Positions 27,331 to 38,262 of a stretch of DNA of 64,000 nt are shown here, piece after piece. Position numbers and translations under genes: made by a program. The notes beneath the pieces were generated by a model. It ran no database searches, was not told where the DNA came from, and saw nothing but the letters and a program-made list of their open reading frames with translations. Origin of the DNA: Linepithema humile (Eukaryota > Arthropoda > Insecta > Hymenoptera > Formicidae); contig NC_090130.1 of assembly GCF_040581485.1 (NCBI RefSeq), positions 23,329,918 through 23,393,917 of the forward strand, written 5' to 3'. Each line of letters opens with the position of its first letter. Positions within the stretch are counted from its first letter, which is position 1.

Positions 27331-29169
27331 GCACTTTTGTTGCCTTTGACCTCTCCGTGTGTGAACTTAATTGAAGGTGATTGAAATTCACTTTATATAT
27401 TTATTTATTTTTGCGTTGTTGAGCTTTGACAGGTTTTCAGAAATTTTCGCAAAATATTGATAAGATATAATAGAAAGTAAACTGCAACAAGGATACAATT
27501 ATACTTATTTGAAAGATACTTTAACTTTTTTTATCTACGTAACAATCATCAAATAAAATATCGAATGTAGTCAAATAGATATTTTTTTGATTATTTTTTC
27601 ATCACTTTACTTTTAAAATGTCGTTTAAAATTTTATAATTGAAAGATGCCTTATATTTGCCAGAGAGTATAATGTTTAGTTTAAAATAAAGTAACATATT
27701 TTTTTCCTGTAATTATATATATGTGTGCGTGTGCGTGTGAAATACACTTATTATCTATTTTGATTGTTTCAATTTATTATATTATATTATACTTGTTTGC
27801 AATGGAGTTTGAGAATAATGGCACGTAAAAATCGGACGTATGTTTTTTACCAGCATCTTGAACCTTAAAAGTCTTGTAATTCGCGTGTCCATTCTACAGT
27901 TCTCAGAAACGTGTTCGCAGGAAACATTTGCGGCCTGTCGACACTTTTATGTTGTAATTGACAACCGCATGTAACGATTTTCCAGTTCGGCACGTGATAC
28001 CGTTGCAGGTATCATTCGTCGCACATGTTAGACGAAAGTGCAACCGCAAAACACGACACGATGCATTGACCGAGCGAGAAAGCACGTTTCACTTTGCGGC
28101 GCATCCGTACAATGCAAGCACGTGTAATGCGCGTTATTCCGTGCGTGCGTGCGCTACTCATGCCTCGCGCCACAGACTGAGACCGGCCGTATTGCATACG
28201 AGCAGTCGACAGCTTGAAAACCGTAACGAGATTATTACTCAATACCGGACAGACTTATTTTTTTTCTTCAATTACTCTCATTCTAATTTTTTTTTTGAGG
28301 TATTGAATCTTTTTCTATTACAGTACAAATCATTTTTGCACATTTCAAAACTATTATTATATGTATATGTCTGTTACATATTTTGTAGTTGAAAATTTGG
28401 GATTCTCAAGAAATTCTTGTTGAGAAATCAAAGAAGCCAAAGATTTCTGAGGGAAAATTTATATCAAAACTTAAAAATTTCTTATTGAAATTGTTTTTGA
28501 TGGAATTTTATTTTTATTTTATAATTGGTTAATTGTTTTTTTTCTAAAATACTTTTTTAGTATTTGAAATTAACTTAAGCAAAGTACAAAATTTAACAAG
28601 ATTCTGAAAACATGTTTTATGCCTTTTTCATAAATAACTAAACAGAAATATAAAAATTAAATTCACTTTAGACGTGCTATAATTTGACAGAATTTAAAAA
28701 ACAAAATAGAAATTTATTAATATTTTTATATAATACATAAAATGATAAACATTTAAAGAATCAAAATGTAGATATATAATAAAAATATATATATTTCGCA
28801 TATGTGTGTATTTGAGTTTGTAAAATGTTTCCTGTATTACGCACGGCACACACATACAAAAATATAAATACAATACTGTCGTGAAGTCTGGGTATAAAAT
28901 GGGCTCAAGATTTATTTTACAGCGGCACCTTCACTTGCGATGTCACTTGATTTTATGTACGTCAGTAATTCACGTCGGACGCGGCAAGTGTACCACTCCA
29001 CCCCTAGAAAACGTTGCACCTAGCGCTCCAAAGGAGTCATTCGAGCATACCGGTCGTCGCATACAACTTGAAGCACGTGTAGCGCCGCTTGCATTTCCGC
29101 ATAACATTGTACCACGCGCGCGTAAGCACGACTGCAGTTTTCTCATTTGCATGACAAGGCCACTGCACC

Positions 29170-29780
29170 TCGCGGTGTATGAGGTCGGCGCAGGTTGCAC
29201 GATATGTATATACATACCTAGGGGGGAGGGAGGTAAAAAGGGTAGTGCGCGGGCCCCCCTGCGGCTGGTGCAGTCCGGTAAGTTCCGAATGCACTTTGCC
29301 CGGCGCTACTCTCACTTGCATTCGCATTCACTCGCACTCCAGGTACTCGAATGCACGTCGTTTGCCCCCGGCACTCCACCTCCTGCCATAAATTTGACCG
29401 CGAACATGTTCGTGAAATAAAAAGGGTGTGCAAGGAGAAAGAGAGAGATGTCGTTCTGAGGACCTTGCGAGGTGCATCTCTTGCCCTCTTTACGATGCAT
29501 CTTAGCTGATTTTTTTTTCTTTCTTTTGCTTCTCTCACCCTTCCTTTTTCTTCTTTTCTCCTCCTTTTCTCTTTTTCTCTCTCTTTCTCTCCTTTTCTCT
29601 TCTTCTTTGAGTGAATTGTTGCACTCGGCGCGTGCCAACCTCGTGCCCTCTCCGCCTGCTTGTACCCCCTCTTTCGCTTCGTGCATTTAATTCCACCGCT
29701 TCTCTCATCCTTCTTCACCCCTTTCGATTCATCGCTCCATCTTCACGCTGGTCGGCTTCGAGCAATCCAAGTGCATTCTG
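29170..29780. other. GC-rich patch with purine-to-pyrimidine switch
   Basis: GC-rich at 29215-29400, a GA run at 29430-29455, then a pyrimidine tract at 29510-29620. Overlapping minus-strand frames of 96-166 codons are lysine/arginine/glutamate runs made by the CT tract and are not called as genes. Confidence 0.3.
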
Positions 29781-30205
29781 TGTGCACTTGTTGCGCCGAC
29801 ACACACAGCCGACTCTTTTGTTAAACTTTCTCTTTTTTCGCGGATTGCAAGTTCCGCAATCACTTTTTATCATTTCTATTTATGTTACCTTCTATTGTCT
29901 GTGTATCTTTTGTTATTTGTTTCTTATATTTGTTATCTGCGAACATTTGTTCATTTCTTCTTCATATTCTTAAGATTCTTTATATCATAATCACATTACG
30001 AAACTCTATTACATATTGAAGAAAAGATGTACAATACATATCAGTTAATCAATAATGAAGCGAACAACTTATGACATTATCTCTCTCTATATTTATAATA
30101 TTCATTACATTAGATATTATTTATTATTAGATATTATTCAACATTTTTTTCTTACCAATTCTAACAATCAGTCTTAAAACTGTTTGAGATGATTTATAAT
30201 TCGAC

Positions 30206-30280
30206 TCACAATTCGAGAATTTTATTTATAATTTTATGCATCATGTAATACAGAAAATACTAAAAAATCAGAATAATAAT
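30206..30280 (+). repeat. Dispersed repeat, copy C
   Basis: AATTCGAG, then AATTTTATTTATAATTTTAT and an ATGTAATACAGAAAAT-type tail. It lacks the ATAG present in other copies. It lies about 390 nt before copy B in the same orientation, and the upstream flanks of B and C also look alike (an ATTCAACA-T-rich segment), so the repeated unit may be longer than the core. Confidence 0.55.
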
Positions 30281-30593
30281 ATACGTGTATTCTGATTTCT
30301 TATAAATGTTTTCTATATAAAATGATAAATAGATTTTTTATCTCAGATTTCTATGATAAATTATAAAGTGTTTAATGCGGGAATTTTTTTACACTTTTGT
30401 TATCAGCTGTTTGCGACGGAAATGACACAAGATTCGAAATTTTATCAAATCTTGTGTGTGTGTGAAAACTTTGTTTAAGTTAATTTTAGAGATTATTTTT
30501 TATTATATCATACATTAAATATTAGTTATTTATATTTTTTCTCCACACAATTCAACAATTTTAAAGCCCATTTTAAACGAAGAGAACTTGTGG

Positions 30594-30665
30594 GAGAATT
30601 CGAGATAGAATTCTACTTAAAAATTTATGTGTTGTGTAACATAGGAAACATTTAGAACATCAAAA
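30594..30665 (+). repeat. Dispersed repeat, copy B
   Basis: Contains AATTCGAGATAGAATTCTAC, continuing into an A/T-rich segment and TTATGTGTTGTGTAACATAG. It matches the inverted copy at 56121-56176 over most of the first 30 bases. Confidence 0.65.
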
Positions 30666-32399
30666 TATGCACATGTACAAAATATATAAAATTTATTTCC
30701 TTTTTTTATTCTGATACAAGAAAACTTTTTCCTTTGTCTTGATTTTCTCTTTGACTTATGCACAGAACAACTGCGCAACATTTTTAAGCGCGAAAATATA
30801 ACGCACGCAGTCCATTCCGGTAAAATCTCTCCTTTTCCAATCTGTTTGCTTAAAGTATATCTTCTTACCTGCCTGGAGGGACGATGTTCCGATGTGAGGA
30901 GGAGCTCTCCCGAAAGTATCGTCCGTGCAGCTGCGTCCACACGCGCGTAGTTAGCACGCGCTTCTTATAAGCGAGACATACATCCGCGAAGCTTAACGAA
31001 TCGTCAATTATGCGCGTAATTAGGCAAGATCGTGATTCGAACTGATGTCTCGAGAAAGATACACATGCAAACGCGATGCTTTATTTTATTTGATATTGAT
31101 GATCTCTTAAGATGATCTCTTAGATGTCACATCAATGTTATGTTTATAACGAAAGCGTTAGCTGTTCCCCTTTTAACAGATTTTATAATTAATCTGAATT
31201 GTGTTCCACTTTGTGGTCAAATAATAATTTTATTAGTTATTCTGTGAATTAATATTTTAATTAAAAGTACGTGCAACTTTTATTTGTTTTATTATGGAAT
31301 TTTATTTCCTAATTTTATTAAGATCTCTATTTTCACGCAATTAATATCCATGTAAATTATTAGCTAAAGAATTTTTTAGACAAATATTTCATGAGAATTA
31401 AATATTTTGAGAAATTTTGAAGTAATTTCAGATTATTATTAAGAAATAATTGCTTAAAATTACGATGGCAGAAATCACAGAATGCAATACGACGACAAGT
31501 AGTTTAAATCAAAGTGAAGGCACCTTTAAACTTTATAACGTAATTCCGGCAGTTTCGATCCGAATTACCGATTGGAAGCTCCGGGGTGCAATGTAATTTG
31601 CTCTCTTAAGTAACGCGCAACCGGCGAAAACGCGATTATCGTCGCCGAGACCTTAAGAAGTAGGTGTGAAACGGAATCTGAAGATTCGCGCTGTGCTCGC
31701 TCGTCGCTTAATGATTCTTTCGCCCTCACGGTAACAAGCTTGACGCAGACGAGTTTGCGACTTTCCGTTAATAGCCGGATTAAAGTGTAAACGAGATGTG
31801 TCGTTGCGCGAAACTGGTCGAATCTGCGCAAACTCATATAAGGAAGATGGAAAAATTAAATTACGTCGAATGAACTTATACTAAAATCAAATTAAAATCT
31901 CTTATTTTATAAAATTTTATTAAATTCAGAGATTTTTATATTAAAATGATTCAATGTTAAAATAGAGAAACGGTGTATCATCATAGGAAATTTATCGCGT
32001 CCAGTCCTTATAAAAAGAGTAGAAAATTTTGTTCTTAAATTACAAAATTGAATTATGTGAAAATAAACTTTACAATTAAATCTGATAAAAATTTCTCTCA
32101 ATATTATCATATTTTATTGAATAAAAATTATCATATTAAAAGTATTCATTATTAAAATAAAATATTGCTCGAAAGCACTTTTTATTAAGCAAAAAATTGT
32201 TTTGTGTAACGATATGCATCATTTCCGAGCAAAGATGAAAATTTCAATTTAGAGACAATGGCATTATATGGATCTTATCTTTCCTCAATTTTTGATATGT
32301 GCAGATAAGAGTTGTATTTGCCGCAGGTTCATGCGCGCCAGCGTTAAATCTCTTTTGTTTGAACATATAACGATGACCACGCGTATCCGCTTTATTAAT

Positions 32400-33586
32400 A
32401 ATTAATAACAGCGCGAGCGTGCGCTCGGAGAGGGGAGGCGAGGTAGGGCCGGTGAAGGCGGCGAAAATCTTAATTACAGATTCGCCTTATTGCATAATAT
32501 ACTCCATCGTGACGTCAGCCGTTTTTTTCTCTCGTCTTTTTCCACCGAGAAGAAGCGGAGGCGGTTACTGAGCTTATCGATCTCTTATCGGGCCCACGGA
32601 TCCAAGCCCCGTGTCCGGTCACGGATGGACGCCGGATTTCATGGATACACGTAATACGTACAAAGATCCGCAGGTGTAAAAGGGCCTCGCTTAATTATTC
32701 TAAAATGAAGGCACGCTGACGTGCAATAATTGTCGCGCGTCCCACTCCTTCCTCTCCGGTTTACATTGCCCTTTGTAGTCGTTTAACCACTTTCGCGAAA
32801 TCCGATCGTTCCGCCTTGACGCGATCGTAAAATCACCGGAGGAGCGATTTACAATGTCTCGGGACCAGCTGCTCACGAGGGCCTCGCGTCGGACCGATGC
32901 ATCGTGAATGATTCCGCTAAAACGAAGTTAAGGTTTAATGCGTAATTTGTGACATGGTTAAATATGTTTTATCTCGATTGGTTTGGCCGCACTTTTTTCA
33001 CAAGTACGAGTTTATTATACATTTAAATTTAAATACCAATGATATGTCAAACAGTTAATCGCAAACTATACGCAATTAAACACGCTTCTCTCATATTTGT
33101 GTCAATTAAGAGTTTAAAGAACGAAAAAAATATGCACGTTTTCAGCGCTTGTAAAATTATGGTAAAAATCTTAATACAACTGTGTTTTTATCTGAAATAT
33201 ACCATTTTATTCTTTAATATCCTCGTCATTAGTGCTCGTATTTTGGTATCCGCGCGGCGAAAGTGAAGACGGGTAGGGCCGAACAAGTTTCCAGACGAAC
33301 CGAAATTCCGCGCGCGGCAGTAGCTCGTATACGCAACGGTAGCTTGTAATACTCGCGGGCGCGACGAGGGCGAATTTAACGGCGATGGCTCTTAATTGCC
33401 GTGACCGGCGTAAAAGAACGCCGTGGAGGAGCCGGGCCCCCGGAATATGCACGGATCACGGAAGACGACGACGTTGCACCTGGCCGAGCGACCAGGCCAG
33501 ATGCGTATCTCGAACGACGCGGTTATTATTAATTCTCCTGGTTTTTTTCCTTTTTATTTTGCCTCCCCTTCCGTCGCCGTCACCAC

Positions 33587-33641
<55 letters not shown>

Positions 33642-33720
33642 ACCACCGCCACCGTCGCTAGATACATCGCGATTAATATGCACGTCGCGAGAGGCGGTTA
33701 ATTGAAAAGGCAAGCGAGAC
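32400..33720. other. GC-rich region upstream of the 57-nt exon
   Basis: GC-rich at 32400-32900 and 33240-33720, including the (GCC)n tract. Frames across it are polyproline, polyalanine or polyglycine artefacts of the triplet repeat. It sits 0.8-2.1 kb before the optional exon. No gene is supported; it may be a regulatory or conserved non-coding region. Confidence 0.35.
33581..33653. repeat. (GCC)15 trinucleotide repeat with CAC/ACC flanks
   Basis: Fifteen uninterrupted GCC units at 33591-33635, flanked by imperfect CAC/ACC units. The minus strand is (GGC)15, a sequence type able to form hairpins or G-quadruplexes. It is intronic in Imp, about 850 nt upstream of the 57-nt exon. Confidence 0.97.
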
Positions 33721-33837
33721 TTTTTTTGCTATCGCAAAACTCAGCGTGACGCGGCGAGCTCTATATTCGCAGCTTGCTATTTATTTAGGTGAATTATATA
33801 TTATTCGTGTACATTATACACACATTTAATACAATAC

Positions 33838-34215
33838 ATGTCGCAACGTCGAGAGAAAAAGACAAGCAGATTGTTACGATAGATGTATTGCAATAAATTA
33901 TTTTTACGATCATTATTTATATAAAATAATAATTTTAATAGAATTTTGAATCCGTTATTAATGACACATTTACAAATGCCACACAATTATATTGTATTCA
34001 GATCTTCTTTATTCTCGATTTTACGCTATATTTATCAATATCGCATCTTGCAATGTCGAGAGGAGGAAAAAAAGATCTGTGGTTGCGCTAATGAATTATT
34101 ATAATATTGATAATATTGATTCTTTAAAGATGAATAGCGAATTATGTTAACAATCAGTATTTATAAAATGATTATTTTGATCATGTTGAATCTCTTATTA
34201 ATGTGCTATATTTAC
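33838..34215. repeat. Diverged local duplication
   Basis: Two AT-rich segments, about 33838-33985 and 34045-34215, appear related. Both have a GCAAYGTCGAGAG-type start and a TTGAATCNNTTATTAATG segment about 100-130 nt later. Divergence is high, so homology is tentative. Confidence 0.3.
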
Positions 34216-34505
34216 ATATACTATCTTTATGACTGCTATGTTTATGCCATGTATATTTTTAATCGCTACTTATGCTACATATATAAATGTCACATTTATT
34301 TTGCATTAAAGATAGCTATAGTACGTGAACACGTCAATCTCGTGCATGTTACATCTGTCATTTACTCGTGGGTGTATAAGAAATAATGAAAGTATCGCGC
34401 GAAAAGCTCTATCGCGTCCTCATCCTTCGTTCTAAGCTCCACCCCTTAATACCTCAGGTCCTTACATCCCTGCTTATCCTATAGAATCTCTTTTCCTGCT
34501 TGCAG

Positions 34506-34562
34506 GGGTAGCGGCACCGCCCTACCGGAATCTCCGGTCAACCAGGTCGGCAACGGATGGAG
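34506..34562 (+). CDS. Imp: Imp exon 3, symmetrical 57-nt exon (probably optional)
   Basis: Lies between CTGCTTGCAG and GTGAGT. One base completes the CG codon of exon 2 to Arg; then 18 codons read GSGTALPESPVNQVGNGW, followed by AG. Length is divisible by three and both ends are phase 2, so it can be included or skipped without changing the frame. It encodes a flexible Gly/Ser/Pro-rich linker between RRM1 and RRM2 with no domain of its own. Pyrimidine-rich DNA lies on both sides, including 34569-34650 immediately downstream, which is typical of regulated exons. The frame, splice sites and peptide are seen directly; optional use is inferred. Confidence 0.8.
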
Positions 34563-34568
34563 GTGAGT

Positions 34569-34650
34569 GATTTTTCTTTTCCCTTTTTCCCCACTCGACT
34601 TACTTTTCTTATTCCACCTCTTCGTCTCTTCTGTTTTCCTATCCGCATAG
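34569..34650 (+). promoter_or_regulatory. Pyrimidine tract just downstream of exon 3
   Basis: About 80 nt dominated by T and C start within 10 nt of the exon 3 donor and end in CATAG. Such tracts are targets of polypyrimidine-tract-binding proteins that regulate exon inclusion. The terminal AG could also be a cryptic acceptor. Role inferred. Confidence 0.4.
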
Positions 34651-35512
34651 CGCAGAAACAGGGTGAAACCGTCGTAAATAGTAATAACGGTTGTATCATT
34701 TCAAGGAATGACGAAGTAATGAATATACAGATATTGGAACGTTTTCTTTTTTTAAACAAAATATATTCTATATAACAAGATAAAAATTATGTTATTTATT
34801 TAATGACAACTTAAGAGATTAATGACTTTGAAAGTGATTCAAAAGATTGGGAATTTTTTTTCTAATTTTGCAACTTTAGAAGTACAAATAAATGAAAGAA
34901 AGTGCTTCATTTAATTTCAAGTACAAAATTACTTTAATAGGATTTTATCGAAGGGTTATCTGTAAAAACAAAAATCTTTTTAGTCGAAAATGTTAGCAAA
35001 TTAAAAAAAAATATAATTTTTGCTAAGAACAAAATAATAATATCAAATTGTGACAAAACTTTGAAATGATCTTGCAAAGTAAAGCGACTCGAATCGCAAA
35101 AACGATCACTTTGAAGAATATGGGATTGATCCTCAAGGTTTGCTAGGACAGGCTGAACGAAGGTGCTTTCTAAAGCTGTCCTTCGGTTTCTCGGTGCGAA
35201 AATTCTCCAAGGGTGCGGGGTCGCTATTGATTCCGGAGACTGTGCCGCCTTCACGCACCCTCAGCAGCCTCTATCTTTCCTGCTCCGAATGCATCTCTCT
35301 CTTTCTCTCTCTCGTTGCTTTCTCCTCGACTACTCCCTCGCCGTATTTCTCTTCCATCCCTCTACCGCTACTTCGTATCTCCTACGCTTCTCTTGTTGCT
35401 AGAACAGTCTCCGAATAACTCAGATCGCTTCTCCATTCTTGTCGCGCTTACCGATCCATCCGATGAAAGGATTAAAACTACCTCTGATTACTCTCAGATT
35501 GCTTCTCTCCTT

Positions 35513-35541
35513 CTACTTATTCTACTTATTCTACTTATTCA
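35513..35541. repeat. 9-nt tandem repeat (TTCTACTTA)x3
   Basis: Three consecutive copies of TTCTACTTA in intron 3. Confidence 0.85.
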
Positions 35542-35756
35542 AGCACCGTATGCTATTGTAAGAATCACGTGGAGACCGCGTCTAATCCAGTCGCTTATGT
35601 CGAGTAGATTAACTCTTTTAGGAGTGAAAGCGAAATTATCCCATCGAGAATTTTACATTTGCGATGTAACGGGATATGTATGTCTCGTTAAATATCTAAT
35701 ACGTTTAATATCGGAAACGCTATTAATATTTAACATATGTTAAAATTTCACATATA

Positions 35757-35885
35757 AGGGTGTTCCAAATCTTTTCTAACTTAATACCTTGACTTGATTT
35801 TCGCTAAAGAAAAATCGATTCTAAATTTGTCAGAGAATTTTTCATTACTACAACATTTATGTACTGCTAGTTTTTGGACATCCTG
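35757..35885. mobile_element. MITE-like element, 129 nt, TA-flanked
   Basis: The left end AGGGTGTTCCAAAT and right end TTTTTGGACATCCTG form an imperfect terminal inverted repeat (reverse complement of the right end: CAGGATGTCCAAAAA). TA occurs on both sides (35755-35756 and 35886-35887), as expected for a mariner/Tc1-type target duplication. There is no coding capacity. The right end matches that of the element at 61260-61459. It is short and decayed. Confidence 0.5.
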
Positions 35886-37975
35886 TACATGAAACAGATT
35901 GCAAATGACTGTGTAGAAATATACATAAGGAAGTTTTAAGTTTCCAAAAGTTTGCCGTGTAGACTTTGACCATAGTCTCTTAAAAATCATACCTGACACG
36001 AACATAAAGCTGGAATTCCTACGTCCCTAATTTGTTTTTCTTTACACATTGTGAAAGAAATCAGTGTTGTATAGAAAAAAGTAACCAATTTTTTGAAATT
36101 TTGAAACATTCTTAGATACATATGTACATATATTTGAAGAATTATCTGCACTCTATTAACAAATAAAAAAAAAAAAGAACGGATTAAACAAAATAACGAA
36201 AAAAAATCACATTTATTCCAATTTTTAATTGCATTTTTTAATTATTTAGAGCTTACACAATTAGTTTTAATTTTTTTAACAAAGTTGTTTAGTGGTACAA
36301 TGAAAAAAATATAATAGTAAATATTTTTGAAAATTGTATAACTTTTTATCGGATTTAAGAAATTATCCGTATCGCAAAAAAACAAAGTTGTGAATATATT
36401 TACATAAAATCGTATATTATTATTGTGATACACACATTAAGTTACATATTGAGATACATTTCGATACTTTAAATTCAAAATCTCGAATTTAAAATCTCAA
36501 ATTTTCGACCAATTTTACTTTTTCTGTTATGATGATAGTATTTTTTTTTTAATTTTTTGGAAATAATCCCAATAACTTATTTATTAACAACTTAAAATTA
36601 TTTTGAATTCAAAGTTTAACAAATTAATCAGAATATGTTATAAATAAACAGTGTTTTTAATGTCTCCTGTAAAATTTGGATTTTTTGGTTACGAGATTTT
36701 GGTTTAAGGTATCAATTTCTTAATGTAGTTTTTTTTAATGTTATTTAAAATTTACACAATGTTAAATTCATTAAAAAATGACGAGAAATTTATCAAAAGT
36801 GGATTTCAAATATTATTTTAAAGCTTTTACATTTTTAAGTTTTTCCAAAGAAATTGAAGATAATCGCATGTTTTTTTTTTTTTTTGAGAGCGTGAAAAAA
36901 AATAGTCTAATAGAAAAATATGTTAGAGACAAACTTTGATCACATGCACATAGAACTCTGATCACATAGAACGCTTCCCTTTCATTTACATCCGCCGGAC
37001 GATCGACCTTGAGCGGGTCTTGTCGAAATCGAAGAGTCTTGCCGAAGGCCAGCCTGAAATCCATTAATTTTTATGCGCCCGGAAACCATTTGTCGATCCC
37101 ACGCGTACTTGGGCTCGCACGCTTCACTGATAGCGGTATTTACGAACCATGCAACTATTAATTATCTTTAAACGTTACCTGAACCTATCTCAACTTCGTT
37201 CAAATTACCGTCAGGAACAAAGGAGGCGGTATGAATTTTTTGCTAATCAAAGTATTTTTACTTGTCACCCGGCGCGTTGCTATCTGTTACTTTATTTGCT
37301 TCCTTCTCTCATATTGCAATTTCTCATAATTTACCAATATGATTTGTACTGTAAAAATAATTTACACTTGTCGTTATATCGTGCGATATCTACATTTCGA
37401 AAAATCGTGGCAAAGATTTCGCGACACATTTTTGGGTGCGATTTTCTAAAACAGAAAGAAGTCACAAATAGCGGAAGACGCTTGTTTTCTGGGGAGCCAT
37501 CGTGGGATTTACGCTCGACCGAGAGGATAATCGATTGATCATTCAGTGGAATTAGTTGATCGGGACAAGGTGATCGATATATGCGGTGGCTCACAGTACA
37601 GAAACACGCGCGCGCCAACACGTGGTACAGAGAGACTTGTGAACAAGGGAGAGACAAAGGATATTATAAAAAGGTGTCCTCTTTCTCTTCTATCTCATTC
37701 TTTACGTTCTTTGAAACACACTTAAAGTCGAGTCAATTCATTCTTTCGCAAGTAGCACGTCATAATATGCTCATTTTTGCATATCATTGCTTTAGCCATT
37801 GTCTCATATTGAATTTACAAACACAATTTAGAAGACGAACGATAATTAAGGTGTTGTTTTCGAAAGTCACGATCGATGTTGCCGTTACACGGTCCCATTT
37901 TTAGCAATCTTGCTGAACTGCCAGGAAATAATGATTTAAGTTTATTTTATTTTAAGTTTATAATCTACGACAGAA

Positions 37976-38032
37976 TGTACGAGATAAAATTCTGTCTATT
38001 TACAATTTTTATATTTATAATACAAAGCATAT
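37976..38032 (+). repeat. Dispersed repeat, copy E
   Basis: TACGAGATAAAATTCTGTCT, then TATTTACAATTTTTATATTT and ATAATAC. Aligns with copies B and D with several mismatches and small indels. Confidence 0.45.
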
Positions 38033-38199
38033 TTGAAAAATTAAACTATGTAGAAAAATATATCAGTGAGATATATATTTTGTGTATATGCATTTCAATT
38101 CTTTATTATAAGATATAAGATCTTCGTTATAAGATTTTAATCTCTATTTTATCTCGCAGATTATAGATTTTCTAATAACTTCGACCTGAATAAAAACTA

Positions 38200-38262
38200 A
38201 GCTTTGAAATTAAAAAAAAAAAAACTCTGAAATAAAACAAAAATAAAAATAAAAATAAAATA
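38200..38262. repeat. A-rich low-complexity tract
   Basis: A run of A followed by repeated AAAAT units. No gene; AT-rich intronic simple sequence. Confidence 0.7.

Larger units (their letters stand above)
23186..34505 (+). other. Imp: Imp intron 2 (11.3 kb)
   Basis: Begins GTAAGT and ends with the pyrimidine-rich CTCTTTTCCTGCTTGCAG. Mostly AT-rich. It contains GC-rich patches at 23990-24300, 25430-25790, 26900-27330 (strongly CT-rich), 29170-29780 and 32400-33720, two copies of the dispersed repeat near 30.2 and 30.6 kb, and a (GCC)n tract. Frames up to 179 codons (28881-29420) lack recognisable domains and are not called. Confidence 0.85.

Noticed and set aside
28881..29420. 179-codon + strand frame overlapping minus-strand frames
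   Set aside because: GC-rich shadow frames on both strands with no domain.
33385..33713. Polyproline, polyalanine and polyglycine frames
   Set aside because: All are readings of the (GCC)n repeat.
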